Of a DNA stretch of 64,000 nt, positions 41,251 to 54,500 are shown one piece after another; position 1 is the first letter of the stretch, and every line of letters starts with the position of its first letter. The position numbers and the translations under genes are program-made. The notes under the pieces were generated by a model. The model searched no databases. It saw only the letters and a program-made list of their open reading frames with translations, and was not told the DNA's origin. This DNA is from Excoecaria cochinchinensis (lineage: Eukaryota; Streptophyta; Magnoliopsida; Malpighiales; Euphorbiaceae), in assembly GCA_947683425.1 (NCBI GenBank), contig CANTUQ010000055.1, forward strand, positions 9,957,501 through 10,021,500, read 5' to 3'.

Positions 41251-44200
41251 TGTGGCACCCCAATACCCCTTGGGAGGATATCGGAGTCGCTACAACGCAT
41301 GCACATACAGAACACTCATGCGAAAGCGAAGATAAAATCATACAATCACATGCAGCGGAATAATGGTCTTTAACATAACAAAAACATGCCAAAAAGCAAA
41401 CTCATATATTCGTGTATATATTCAAAATGAAACTGTCCTTTTACATTATAACATTTACTTTACATTTATATACTGTAAACAAAATACACTTTGCTTTGCC
41501 AGATACATGTCCTATACAAAAGTCGCTTTACTTTTACATATGCCAAGCTATACAAAACGCTAGAACATGTATACAAAACTATGCGATATACAAAAAGACT
41601 TCAATATATACTCCTAGTGGCCATGACCTTGCAGATGTGCAACCCTCCGAACCTGTAAACCTACACGGGAAAACACCCGTGCTAAGCGAAATCGCTTAGT
41701 GGGGATATCACATATAAAAGACTTCTAATGAAGTCACAAGCATAATCATTAAGCATATCATTAGACGATATGCCAATCATATATAAGCATATAAGGATAT
41801 AAGCATTTATCATACTTGCAACATACTAAACATATAGTCATTCTGCTATATAACATATCTACTAATCTCATGTAACCTAATACATGTTCATGTTCTTCTA
41901 ACTCTAATTTTCAGCTCATGTAACATATAATATCATGTTATTGCATATCATGTCCATTTATTTACATATAAGCATAAAAGCATACTTATAGCATATCTTG
42001 TACAAATAGTAACTTCTCATATACATGTAAGCTCATATAAGCGTTTCAGATATACGATAGCCTTATACTTCTCTAGCCATGTACTATAGCTTTTTAACAT
42101 TTAAATATCTCTTGTACATATAGACATCATTTCTTATACATATAACATTATCATCTCTTGTACATATAACATCAATTCATATACTTTTACATTTTACACT
42201 TAGCCCATTGTCATAACATAAGTGGATACGGGTACATATAGATACCAAGTAATGGTACCAAAACATCTAGAGACCATAGTCTCAAGCCATCTAGAGACCG
42301 TAGTCCCAAACATCTAGATACTTTAAGTATCAACATCTAGACATCCGTCGATGCCAAACATATAGACACCTTTCAGTGCCAAACATCTAGCAGCTGCAAA
42401 TCATCTAACCCTTTATAGGCATGCCTATCTATCCACTTGTATGAGCATCTAAGGCTTATAACCATTATTCCATATCAAAACATGTATGGTCATTCATATA
42501 CATTTATTTAAACCCATGCTAGTCATGTAATCTACTCTATATCCTACAATAAATACATACATGTCATTCTAAACTCATTCACATGTAACTCTATATGCAT
42601 ATCATTGCATACATGGTTCACCATGTTCAAGATATTTTAAATATATGCTTGTTAATACGTATCATCATTTATGATTTATCATACTTAATTTACACATGGA
42701 TATACTCATATATATGTATTAGCACGTTCATGGTTATACGCATTCACATTTACACTTATTCACCTTCACATTCTTGTTGTACGCATCCATATTCAAGACT
42801 ATACATATTCGCATTCAAAACTATAGCATTCGCACTCATGATTTATCATATTCGCATTCACATACTTAATTCATCACACTTAGAACACTTATAGCTCATA
42901 TATATATTAGTATGCATAATTTATCATACTTAGGATACTCATTTTATAATGATAAATATGTATTGGACAAGTCATGGGAACTCGTGGTGAAGTTCGGGTG
43001 CATTTCGGGAAGAAAAACACCCTAAAAAGACAAAACAGGGAGGGGTCATGGTGGTAATGGCCTTGTTGTGACCGTGAGGTCCATAAATAGGCATTCTACC
43101 TGCTAAAAACATATGTTATGGTGGTAATGAATTTCATTGTGACCGTGACATACCAAAATAAGCAAAACAGAAGCTAAACTTCAGGACTGCTTCTCACCAA
43201 AATTTTGTACAGCCCAAACCGAAGTCTTACACTTAATTTTAGGCAAAGGTCCCTTCATAAAATTTCTTCCTATATGTCTTATCTTTCAAATGGGACATGT
43301 TTCAGGTCAATTGGATTTGTAAAAAATCAGATATGAATTAAATAATATAGACTATTCTAGTGAACCCTACAAAGTAGAGACACGTCTGTTTGTGCTATTT
43401 TTAGGGGTCTTCGAGCCAAAATTAGCTCAAAGTAATTCTGACAAATTTATAGGTATTGAAGTTATGGTTAAAATGAAGCAATAAAAACTCAATTTGGAGT
43501 TCTGAAACTCCAGTTATGCTAAAAATACTATACGGAGGTCTAGTAAGCTATAAGCAGAATTTTCCCTAACACTAGGGTTCATACTTTTCATGCTTATACA
43601 CTTAATATGCTCATGGATTTTGTTCAATACTCATCACACATCATGTGTACACTTCAAGTACACCTCTATCAATTAAAGCATAATCATGCATCAATTACAC
43701 ATCACAGCCAACTAACCAACACATATAATCAAATAAAATCAACATAAGAACACATAAGAACACATATATCCCAAACCTCAAAAGTAGGTTACTGGACACT
43801 CTCTCACTATCTAGAGCTTCTCCTTGCCCTTAGGCTTCCTCTTATCCAGTAATTCTTGCATAATCAATCAAACACCTACTCTTAGTCCATAACTCAAATC
43901 ACTTAAACCAAATCAGAAATGAGTTGAAGAAAGAGATGAACACAACTTGTTAACCACACTTACCTTCTTCACTTAATTCTCTTCTTCAAACTAATCCACA
44001 TGCAATCAAATTCCAGATTCAAGCATTAAGAAACCAAGTTAAACTCAATGAAAAGAGAGAGATGAATTTTAGAAAATGGAGAGAGAGATGGCCGGATTTC
44101 ATTATGCTCAAATCCAATTTTTTGCCTCTTCATATTCTTAAATTGCATGCAAGAAGATTGGCTGGCTCAAGGGAGGAGCCACATGTGGATTCCACTAATC

Positions 44201-44396
44201 CCATCCACCAAAGTTGCACCTTAATCCTAGGATATTAACCATTTAATCCCTCATAATAATTATGTCCTTTAATTGTAACTTTTCCTTTTTCAATTACACC
44301 CTTGGCCCATTAATTACTCACTTAATCCAATCTGATTAACACCCTAACATGCAATTGACACTATAATCCGACTAGGGTACACTTTGGGGTATTACA
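41251..44396 (-). mobile_element. Tekay-type solo LTR in CACTA
   Basis: Ends TGTGGCACCCC (41251) and ATTACA (44396), flanked by GTTTT at 41246-41250 and 44397-44401. Minus orientation, 3146 bases, similar in layout to the Tek-1 LTR. Its GC palindromes are worn to forms like GTTATGGTGGTAATG. A solo LTR arises by recombination between the two LTRs of an element. Confidence 0.9.
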
Positions 44397-44401
44397 GTTT
44401 T

Positions 44402-45039
44402 TTCGAGAGAAATAAAGATCGGTGATTTGAGAGAGACAGAAATTGATTTTATTAATTAGGGTTGTTTTCTTGATATATTTGTTTATCATAAATTTAATTA
44501 TTTTTAATAATATAATTTATTTTTCTTATATTAATATAATAATTAATTGTGATATAATATTATTAATATCATAAATTCATTTTATTGGCTACGAAATTGA
44601 ATTATTTTTTGTCAATAAAAAAAATTTATTAAAAGTATTTTTATTAAAATATAATTTAGTTATAATATATTTTTATTATAGTGGATTGTGACAATTTAGT
44701 GTAGGGGGATAGAGCGAGCACTCAACGGCCGTGAGGCAACGACTACAGTAGTAGACTAAGGCAAACATATCACAAATCACGAATCAAATAGAGAAAAAAA
44801 AATTGGGTTTCAATATAAATCACACCCACCTGATGAGGGCAGTGACAGAGGAGAGAATGCAGCGAAAACGATGGACAAACACTCGACAGAGGCAAGGGAG
44901 ATATCAGAGATCGACAGCGACAAATGCAGAGGGAAAAAAATTGAGATAAGAGGAGATACAAATGGCGAGGGTTCCGTACATCATTTAGGGATTTAACTGA
45001 AGTGACCACAATGTAATTAAATGTTGTGTACACTTCGTT
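44402..45039 (-). other. CACTA interior, captured leader remainder and unassigned sequence
   Basis: 44402-44450 continues the captured leader. 44700-45000 is a separate GC-richer patch with a small minus frame (45033-44770) that resembles UTR-like CT-rich sequence rather than a protein. Unassigned. Confidence 0.35.
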
Positions 45040-46148
45040 TCTAACATCGGTTATTAATAGATAATTGGCGTGTAAAATATAATTTTTATAATTTTTTAAT
45101 TTATATTTAAAAAAAAGTAGATGATAAATTATTTTTAGTCATTAAAAAATTTATCATGACATAAAATAAATTATTTATAATATGATTTAACTGTAACACA
45201 TTTTTATTACAGTTGACTGTGATAAAATATTATAGTCGCACAAACTGGTTGTATTATAATAATGAACTTATATTTGGTCGCAATATATTCTTTTTTGTGA
45301 CATATTTGTTTGTCATAAATTCACTTTTTTTTATGACATAATTTATTTGTCGTATATTAGCATTACAACCAATTGTTACGAAAAATTATTATTGTCATAA
45401 ATTGATTGTATTGGTGACGAAATTGTGTTTCGTCGTAATATATTCCTTTTTTGTGACATATTTATTTGTCATAAAAAAATTATTGTGACGAAATAATTTT
45501 ATCGTCACTAATTCATTAAATTGTGACAAATATAATTCATATCACAAAAAATAAGTATTTGACGACGAATTTATGTGTCACAAATAGTTAATTTTTTTTT
45601 TTCTATCAAAAGAAAAAGGTTAAAAAAATTTTCTCCATATCAAAGGTGACGAAATTGTACCTCGTCAAAGTATATTTATTTTTGGTGACATATTTATTTG
45701 TCATAAATAAAATTATTTTTTAAAATAAAATTTTTGAAAAAAAATAATTAGGAATATTCTTTTATATCGATATCTTATTTGTGATGAAATGATTTTATTG
45801 TCACTAATTTATTTAATGATGACAAAAATAATTCGTCACAAAAATTAAATATTTTGTGACGATTTTATACGCTGTAATAAGTTATTATTTTGTCATTAAA
45901 TTTTTTCCCTAAAAAAAAAAGGTGGGAAAATTTTCCTCCTAAAAAAACCATGACGAAATATATTTTTCGTCACAAAATTAATCTATTAGTGACGAAAATT
46001 AAAACATAAAATGATACAAGATAATTTTGTCATAGTAATAAATAGTATGGTGACGTTTTAAAAAATTTGTCATTGTAAGTTATAATTAGTAACGAAATTT
46101 TATGCGTCATTAAAAAATTTGTCACAAAAAGTAAAATTTCTTGTAGTG
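45040..46148. repeat. CACTA right subterminal repeats
   Basis: Dense GTGACGAAA, TCGTCACAAA and GTGACATATTTATTTGTC motifs, mirror of the left end. Confidence 0.8.
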
Positions 46149-46151
46149 CAC

Positions 46152-48202
46152 CATGACACATGCCGTGTGCTTCTCATTCACCTGGGCCCTTATGTATAAT
46201 GGGCAATTGTGGTTGCGGCCTTTAGCCGGCAAATCTGCACTTGAGTAAACCAAGTTCTCGCCAGCACTCCCGTTTACTATATCTAGCAACTCTGTGGGGG
46301 AAATGGTGGTCGCCATTGTGGATTTGCATAAGGTTTCTACCAATTTGTGCCTGTGCAAAGGAGACTGCCTCAAAAGATCCCAAATCAAAATTTGAGCCGG
46401 CGTCCTTTTCAATTGCCTTTTTATAGGGTCTTCTTCTGACTCCTTTTCCTTTTGCACAGAGTCACTGCAGACCTTCTCATCATTATCCCTCTTCGAATCA
46501 TTCTTCCTCTCATCCTCTTCATCTTCGTCTGAACCCCATGGGTCTGTAGACTCGTCATCACCAAAATTATTATTTTTATCTCTACTGTTATCAGTGGACC
46601 AATAATCTACCATTGCCATGGGAATCCCTTTTTCATTTGCCCCCTCTGGGCAAATGATAGCAACGCTCTCACTTCTGTATAAGTCTCTCAATACATATGA
46701 CTCGGGCAAGCTGGACCCAATCATAAACACCGGTGGGGGCACATTATTTTACCCGGGCTTTTTTTAGCTTCCCCTCTTCTCTAGATCTGTTATTAGCTTT
46801 GAGTGAATCAGATCCTGGATGGCATGCCTCAGCGCCTTGCAGTCATCTGTTGTGTGCCTGGTGTGTTGGTGGTAAGAGCAATATTCATTATCCTTGTGCC
46901 CGGGTTGCCCCTGGGTCCTGGAGTGTCTAGGTGCTAGAGGTTGCAACTTCCCCTCCTTTATTAACCTTCTCAGCACCCAAGAGAGAGACCTCCCCAAATT
47001 CGAGAAATGCCTTGGATCGGCACTTGCAACTGAAACCTCGGCCATCTTGCCTAACCTGCCGCGACTGCTTGAACTTGCTAGCCTACTTGCCCCTTGACCG
47101 CCACTGCTCTTCTTATACGTCTCATTGCTGGCTCTCCTTTCCAGATACTCCCTTCACCTTCAATGGCTATGTCCTTCAGCGACTCCCAATCTTTTTAACC
47201 CTTCATCTTCAGCCCATCTTTCAGATATGGGCTAGCATTCTTGATAAAGAGCCTTATCTGATCCTGGGTATCTAGCTTTCTTTTCATTTCCATCACCCGA
47301 TTCCTCTACCGGGTCAGACACTTGTGAAACAACTCCCTGAACTTTTGTTGTAAAAGTTCCAAATCTTTCAACGTCACTTCCATCCTTATACTATAGTAGT
47401 ACTACCTCAGGAACTGTTCCGTCAATGGGTCCCAATCCTCCTTAGTCCTCCTATCTAGCCCATGGTACCAATCTACTGCTAGGCCTGTTAAGCTCTTCTG
47501 CCTCTTGGTCAAAGTAGTACCCTTCATCACCAACGAGTACTTATTTACATGCGTAGTAGGGTCTGAGGTGCCGTCAAACTTTGGGACGTCCGACATCTTA
47601 ATGTTTTGAGGGATCATATCTTCTCCCTCCAACTCCTTATCTTCGGGGTGCATCCCTCGCCCCCTCGTCAACATCCTCGACATCGCTTCAAAATTTTCTT
47701 CCATCTTCTTGCAGATGGCTTTCTCCAGCTGAGGTGCTTTTCCTCTAACCGACATATGCTCCTCGTACTCATCCTCTTCCAAGTCTTCTTTTATCCTATG
47801 GGCCGTGCCTCTTCTCAGTCTCGTAGCCGTGTTAGACCTTAAATCCACTGGTGGTGGGAGAATCTCTTCTTGTTGATCTTCTCTAGCCTCCTCTTGTTCA
47901 TTTTGTCTCATAAGAGGGGCAGCTGGGTTCTGTGGCGCAGGCTGGGCCATTGTTGCCATTATGGCCATCATTCTGTTCTCAAATTCTTCAAATTGCCTCC
48001 AAAATTCCTTGGCTATTATGGCCCAGGTGGCATCCGTTCCTCTTGGTGAATTAGCCATTTTGCTGTTTATAGAAAATTGAGAGGAGGTAGCGTGACTGCT
48101 CTCGAAAAGTGAATCTGAATATTCTACCCTTTCTGGTAGCTCAAAGAATGGATTTCTACGTAGCTGCCAGCGGGCACCTCTTGACCACCTAGGTAAATCT
48201 AT
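46152..48202 (-). pseudogene. gag: Tat-2 gag and protease N-terminal side
   Basis: The minus strand has a start-region ATA at 48202-48200 (same ATA as Tat-1), MANSPRGTDATW, the capsid core FDGTSDPTTHVNKYSLVMKG and DWYHGLDRRTKEDWDPLTEQ, then TAG at 47404-47402 at the codon where Tat-1 has TAA. MEVTLKDLELLQQ follows, then a knuckle-like CSYHQHTRHTTDDC (about 46890) and NNVPPPVFMIGSSLPESYVL. It ends HTACVMV at the CACTA junction. Several frameshifts (around 47130 and 46745). Confidence 0.9.
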
Positions 48203-48567
48203 GATGGCTGCAAAAAATATCTGGTCAGGATGATGCATGAATGGCATATGATGCATGATCGTGCTATGTAGAATTCACAACAACATGTAAGCAAATATAC
48301 CCTTCCAACCTTGTTACTCCCAGACATAAGGCTGTATAGTCTCTGTCCTAGGCGGGCTTAATCCACGGGTTAATAAGGAACCCAATGTACGTGAATGGTG
48401 CACGACGGGAAACTGACAGCATAACCTCTCTTAACTAATGTGCATGTGTATGGGTCCTAACCTTTATGTATGTAGGCAGTCCGAATGAATCGACTTGGGC
48501 CTATCGGGGCATGAAAGCCATTGATTAGGTGACCAATCAGATTATCTGGGCTTGTCTAGTACATAAT
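48203..48567 (-). other. Tat-2 leader, cut by Tek-2
   Basis: Matches the Tat-1 leader 13150-13530 on the minus strand, including GTTAACCCGTGG-like and CATGCAT boxes, and ends in ATTTTTTGCAG at 48208. The element stops at 48567 where the Tek-2 LTR begins. Confidence 0.75.
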
Positions 48568-49136
48568 TGTAACACCCCCTACCGATACGTAGGGGAACCC
48601 ATCCGCGAGGGAGTGAGAACCCGTACGAGCAGGAGTGTCACACCAAACAGAACAGTGCAAAACATACATTCACATAATATAAACATACATATAAACAGTG
48701 GAAATTAAAACTTTAAAACCAACTGAGCATTTATTCATGATATAACAATATTGAATTACAAAACTGTTCTGATACCATCATAATTCCATCATTCAGAGAT
48801 ACATAGCGAAAGCTTACAAAATACTAAATACAAGAGAGATCACTATTACAAAATAATGATGATACAAAAAGAAACTATGTCCTATCAACAAGCCCACTGT
48901 GTTGGCTTGACTGGCGGCGACTCTTCGAAAAGTTATACACCTTTCGCACCTGCACGGGTGAAACACCGTGCTAAGCGATAACGCTTAGTGGGGAAACAAA
49001 CAACAATATATGGATGGCCATTCACAATGATCGTCAAGGAAATTCACATACGTAATGGCATACTAATAATCATAAAGCATAATCACAAAAGAATTCCATT
49101 CATAACCATTCAAAGTTTCAAAAAATATATTCATAT
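48568..49136 (-). mobile_element. Tek-2 left (3-prime) LTR, outer part
   Basis: Starts TGTAACACCCCCTACCGATA on the plus strand; the same box is at 58865. Interrupted at 49137 by a solo LTR and continued at 52333. Confidence 0.92.
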
Positions 49137-52100
49137 TGTAACACCCCCATACCCCCGGTAAGGAATATCGGGGCGTTACGCGGACACTTACGTATACATG
49201 TACATGCATTAGCGGAAGCGATAGCATAAACACATCCATTTAAAAGTAATTAAATACTGCACTAGGGCCCAACATGCATTTCATATCAACTATACATATG
49301 TACTTCTTTCTCTTTATACATGCTCATATTACACTCTGTTTTCATTTAACTTGACATATACATTTACATGTGATTCTGTAACTTTTATTACATAATGATG
49401 TTACTCAAAACATCACTAGCTCTGTATCTAATCTATACAAAAGACCTGAATAATACTCCCTAGTGGCCTTGAACTGCAGATGCTCGCTCACTGTTCCGAA
49501 CCTGTAAACCTACATAGAAATAAACATCCGTGCTAAGCGATAACGCTTAGTGGGGATGAAAATAATGCCAAGGACTTCTTTACGAAGTCACAAATAAATC
49601 ACACAATTCATGTAACAAAATCAACTAGCTCATGCATATAGCTTTTATACGTGTATGGGTTGCATGTTCAAATATCAAATACTATGAGCTCACATATATA
49701 TATAACATCTACTCTTTTACTTATTCATGTACACTACAACTTGTACATATCCTTTATTCAAATATACGCTATCATATGTCCACATTCAAGTAAACATATA
49801 CTTGTATATAAACTGTCATGTATGCATATAACTTTTACACACTTGTACAGGGCATGTAATAAAATATAGCAATTACCATGTATTCGCATACATGTAATCA
49901 TGTACTTCTATATAGAATATTCATGTATTTAAACATTACTCTCATGTGCTGTGACATTTAATCAGAACAATACTTTTAATGATCTCATATTCACTGTACA
50001 AGAACAATAAGCCTGAATTCCTTTCATGGTGGATACGGGTAACTCTGGATACTGTTTACAGTATCTTACATGTGGAGAATTAACTCAAACTCTATGGAAT
50101 ACACGAGGTATTTCGAACTCTGGGCACAATTAAGGCCAACATGTAGCAGCTGCACTATAGCCCTTTATAAGCATGCTTATCTATCCACTACTATGGCACT
50201 CAGGCTTAACATAAAGACTCTATGCACTATATCATGTACATTACCCTCTCAAGCATTATAACATGATTCAATCATATGCACATTCTATATCACACGATAA
50301 GTCATGTTCAATCATCACAAAGCATGTAGCATATAGGTTCCATTCACAAACTCATATATCCTAGCATCATTTACATATAATTCAATATCACATGGCATAT
50401 CCTGTTCAACAACTAAAAAGCATGTAACACTTAAATTCATTACATAAACATATAAATCATGCAAAGCAAGACAAAAGGAAACACTCTTCAAAACAAGTAA
50501 AACAGGACGAGAAAGGGTTCTCTGTCGCGATCGGGACAGAAGACAGATGGCATAAGGGTTCTATACTCTATACCAAATGCATTATATAACAATTCATATC
50601 ACATAACATATCATGGTCAACGCTAACTCTTATGCCGTACCATTGGTTACATAGATAACTAATCCTATACTCATTTGATAACCCTAAACATGTAGGGTAT
50701 AAATCACGGAAACATTCCGGGCTAATACGGGTTCATTCCGGGGAGTAAAACATCAAAAAAATATACAATTTAGTTAAGGGGAAAGGCGAGGGGTTGACCC
50801 ATTCCAACTATGAGCTCAAAATGAAGAAGAAAAAGCTTAAAATGAGTTGTTCTATCGCGAGGTCGCGACATGTGTCGCGCTCGCGACAGAGACTCGCCTC
50901 TGGTGCCTCACGGCACCACTTTTTACCCTAAATTTGAATCGCAGAAACCAACATCTATACCACATTTTTAGGCAAACTGGTCTTCATAACAATTGTTCCC
51001 TAGGATATTTTATTTTAAATGGGATAATTTTTAGGTAATTTTGACATCTACAACTTAAGATATGATCTAAATAACCTCTACTATTCCAGTGAACCCGCCA
51101 GAATAGGGTCACCTACGTTTTAACTACTTTTTGAGATACGTAGAGTCAGAATTAGCTCAAGCACCCTCTTAGACATTTTTAGCTACGGATCTTATATTTC
51201 AGATGCAATTTGAATCAACTCAATTGAAGCCTTGTAACTCTACTTAGCTCAAATACAATACACAGAGGTCTGATAACATTCTGAACAGAATTTACCCACA
51301 AACACACTTTACACATGCAAGTTGTATGTAGACCATTTAACACACATATAATCACAACATATCCATATACATACACCATAAAACACTACAAGCAATCAAA
51401 ATGAACAATAAAGATCGCACGCGATCCCTACCTTAGGTGGCTTAACCGCTTCTCTCTAATCGATTCTAAGCTTCTCCCTTTCCCTTCACTAGCCTCTTAT
51501 CCACATCTTTCACAAATCACATAGAAAACACTTGGGTTACTCTCTTTTCACTTTAAATCAAAAACAAAGAGAAAAAGGAGGTCAGATCAGAAAACAAATC
51601 CAGCTTACCTTTTGAAGAGACCTAATCAAGCCCCTTCTACACTCTCTTTAGCCCATCCAAGTGGTTCTCTTATAGAACAAAGCAAATGGATGAAGAAGAA
51701 AAACAAAGAAATGGCAAGAAGGAGGGACACAACAACTAAGAGCAAAGAAAATAAAAAGGAGAATTATAAGGCCAAATGCAGAAATTGAAAATGGGAGTAA
51801 GAAAGTGGCCGGTCAACTCTTATCCAACCCAAATAAAGCCAAACCCTCTCACATAATGCTCACTTACAAGCCATAAATGCCAACCATCTCATTTAATCCA
51901 TCCATATCTTAAACCAAGCCAAGCCAAGCCAAGCTAAGCTAAGCCAAGCCAAATGTCTCTTCCCTACAATGACACTTGGCACACTCCTACAATGCCACTT
52001 GTCAAACTCTTATGCCGCCACTTGTCACTCTTCTACGATGCCACTTGTCACTCCTCTATGATGCCATGTGTCAACTCCCTACAACTCCAAGTCTCTTAGT

Positions 52101-52327
52101 CCCACTTATGCACACATCTCGCGAGGGGGTTCTGTCGCGCTCGCGACGCTTGTCGCGCTCGCGACAGAATGCTCACGCCCGCACCAACCAGCTGAAGTTC
52201 AAAAACCGCTGGAGGGCTCTGTTGCGCCCGCGACACTTGTCGCGTTCGCGACAGAACTCTCGCACATAAACTTACCTTTTTCGAACAAAACTCTGTAATT
52301 CTTCTAGGGCCATTTTGGGGTGTTATA
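49137..52327 (-). mobile_element. Tekay-type solo LTR inside the Tek-2 LTR
   Basis: Bounded by TGTAACACCCCC (49137) and GTGTTATA (52327), with CATAT duplications at 49132-49136 and 52328-52332. Same family as the Tek-1 LTR: its inner end shares TCTTCTAGGGCCATTTTGGG with the rc of TGGCCCTAGAAGAATTTTGG. 3191 bases. It has well-preserved TGTCGCGCTCGCGACA boxes at 52130-52255 and a short AAGCCAAGCC repeat near 51913-51950. Confidence 0.92.
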
Positions 52328-52332
52328 CATAT

Positions 52333-54268
52333 GCTCATAAATAGAGTCATTCAGATTCAAATACTTATAATCATACTCATTCGGATTCATATACTTATAA
52401 TCATATCAGAACAAATCATAACACCTGCTAAATCATAGTAGTGGATAACGAGTAAACGCGCAGCGGTACCTTACGGGTACGAATCGACACATAGCGGTAC
52501 CTTATGGGTACGAATCGAGAAAACAATATCATATTTTCTCTTTTCAAAACATTTTACAAAGGGATCTTAAACAAGATCCGTACACGTAGAAGTTTGCGAG
52601 GAACTAAACGGGGACCTGATCAGGGTCCAGAACAGTACAGAGGCTACAATTAAAGGACTCTTTTAGGGATGCCTAACTATCCACTAGACTGACTCTTCCA
52701 GGTCATGCATAATCCATTAAATCATCTTTATAGAATTCATCTAATTAACCATGCATAAAACATCCAATTATACTCATATACTTCATAAAATAGTCCAAGT
52801 ATAAATCTAATAGCAACACAAGTTCGAAAAATAAACATTGGAAATCACAAAAGAAAACACAATTTCAAAACCATGGGTGTCGCGCCCACAACATCTGTCG
52901 CGCTTGTGACAGAGGCATAGCTTGCCCCATACGCGATCGCGGCAGTCCTCGCACTCGCACAAAACAAAACACTTCTCACTATCGCGCTCAAGACGTTCGT
53001 CGAGCTCGCGACAGTGAGCTGCAAATAGAGGCTATTGTGCTTGAGCGCAGGCGCGCGCTCATGACCGGGTACTACCCCAAACTGCTTAGCAACTGAGCGC
53101 TCTGTCGCGCTCATAGCAGCGAGCTCCTACTGCACCCACTCGGCAACCCAATCCGCTGGCAGCGGAGCGCCCTGTCATGCTCACAATAAGCTTCGTGCTC
53201 GCGACAGAGAGCTCTTGCTGAGAGCGTTCGGCAGCCTAGCCCCTCGGCCATGCTAATCCGCTCGGCTTCACACAAGGGCTAAAATTACCAAGCACTGTAA
53301 AAACCTCGCGATAGTGTCCCATTTATAACAACATCAGGATTTCCAGCTCTTACGTGAATTTTCTGTAGATTTCCACATTTACAAAACAACCGAGTTTCCA
53401 ATCTCAAACACAATTAACCCAAACATCATCTTACCTTCAATAAACCTCCCACCATCACATATAATATAAAACACAACTTAATTCAACAATTTACACAATT
53501 AAAATAATGTATTAACCAAATCAAACTCCTCAAGAAGACAAACCCAGAAATTTACAGCAAACATTCATCAAATTTCAATAATTGCTCAATACCTAAATAT
53601 TCATGCATTAGAACTCAAATCAATTGAATATCCATAACATTAGCACCATAATATGCCTCATTAAACATCAATTTTCTAGAAATCACATGTAAAGGCATAA
53701 ATCACAATATACACCAAAACAATCAATTTCCAAACAGAACCCAAACAAAATCCCAAACCTGTAAAATAGGAGAAAAGATGATGAAGAAGAAGAAATGCAG
53801 CAAAACTTACCAAATATAGTTTGTAAGATGATCAATTCTCACTAACATCTCTTGGATCCAAGCTAGGGCACTCAAATGGAGAGAAAAGGAAGAAGATGAA
53901 TTGAGAGAAGAGGAGAAACGGGGAAAGAGATAGGAATTTCTGCTTTCCCTTTTCTCTTTTTTCTTCTATTTACCTCTTTCCTAACCCTAGCCACATGTCA
54001 CTTCCTTTTTAGTGGGATTTGATCACTCACACCCTACCAAAATGCACTACACCCTCACTAACTCACACCCTACTAACATGTGAGCATGCACACACTAACA
54101 CAACCCAGCACTCACACCCTAATAACATATATGCACCCACACAATATTATAGCCCATAAAACATGCATTTTACCCAGAATGCCCTTAAAACATGCCAAAC
54201 TCTCACACATACTCACATACATATGGCAATCATGGCTCAAACTGATAGGGGGAAATTGGGGTGTTACA
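52333..54268 (-). mobile_element. Tek-2 left (3-prime) LTR, inner part
   Basis: Continues to GGGGTGTTACA at 54268, adjoining the polypurine tract. LTR length without the insert is about 2505. Holds GC palindrome boxes at 52879-53230. No gene. Confidence 0.92.
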
Positions 54269-54500
54269 ACTCTCCCCTACTAACAAGAATTTCATCCTCG
54301 AAATTCTCACCTGAACTCAACAAATGTGGATATTGAATCCTCATCGTCGCCTCTGGTTCCCAAGTCGCTTCCTTGACTTCGTGATGTCGCCAAAGAACCT
54401 TGACCAAATGGACTTGCTTGTTTCTCAACTGTCTCACTTCCCAAGCTATAATAGCCTTCGACTTTTCATCATAGGAGTAATCCGGCTGAATCCGAACATC
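54264..54500 (-). pseudogene. Tek-2 chromodomain, pol C-terminus
   Basis: The minus strand reads DVRIQPDYSYDEKSKAIIAW, then RNKQVHLVKVLWRHHEVKEA and TWEPEATMRIQYPHLL, a chromodomain with its aromatic and WEP signature. Chromodomains guide integration to marked heterochromatin. The frame runs through the polypurine tract and its stop TAA (54266-54264) lies inside the LTR start. A stop just upstream (54503-54501) separates it from integrase. Confidence 0.9.

Larger units (their letters stand above)
37278..46148. mobile_element. CACTA (En/Spm) transposon with captured gene pieces, 8.9 kb
   Basis: Termini are CACTACAAAAAATTAC (37278) and, inverted, CACTACAAGAAATTTTAC (46148), flanked by the 3-bp duplication CAC (37275-37277 and 46149-46151). 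Excision would rejoin the Tat-2 protease. Both ends have dense subterminal TGACGAAA/TTTCGTCA repeats. I found no transposase reading frame, so it looks non-autonomous. The interior holds minus-strand gene remnants and a solo LTR. Confidence 0.9.
5262..48567 (-). mobile_element. Tat-2: old, degenerate Tat-lineage Ty3/gypsy element, multiply interrupted
   Basis: Collinear on the minus strand with the plus-strand element Tat-1: leader and gag (48567-46152), protease (37277-36773), G-patch and linker (36245-35337), RT, RNase H and second RNase H (35525-33338), integrase (9222-8572), post-pol hairpin, an antisense accessory gene (6917-8204) and the start of the 3-prime accessory gene (5680-5262). 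The pieces add to roughly 9.8 kb. The gaps are a miniature Tekay element, a MITE and a CACTA element, each with target duplications. Both LTRs are missing: the left end is cut by another LTR at 5261 and the right end by Tek-2 at 48568. Many stops and small indels show that it is dead. Confidence 0.9.

Noticed and set aside
44770..45033. Minus frame of 87 codons in the CACTA
   Set aside because: Composition is CT-rich UTR-like and it resembles no protein; left as unassigned interior.
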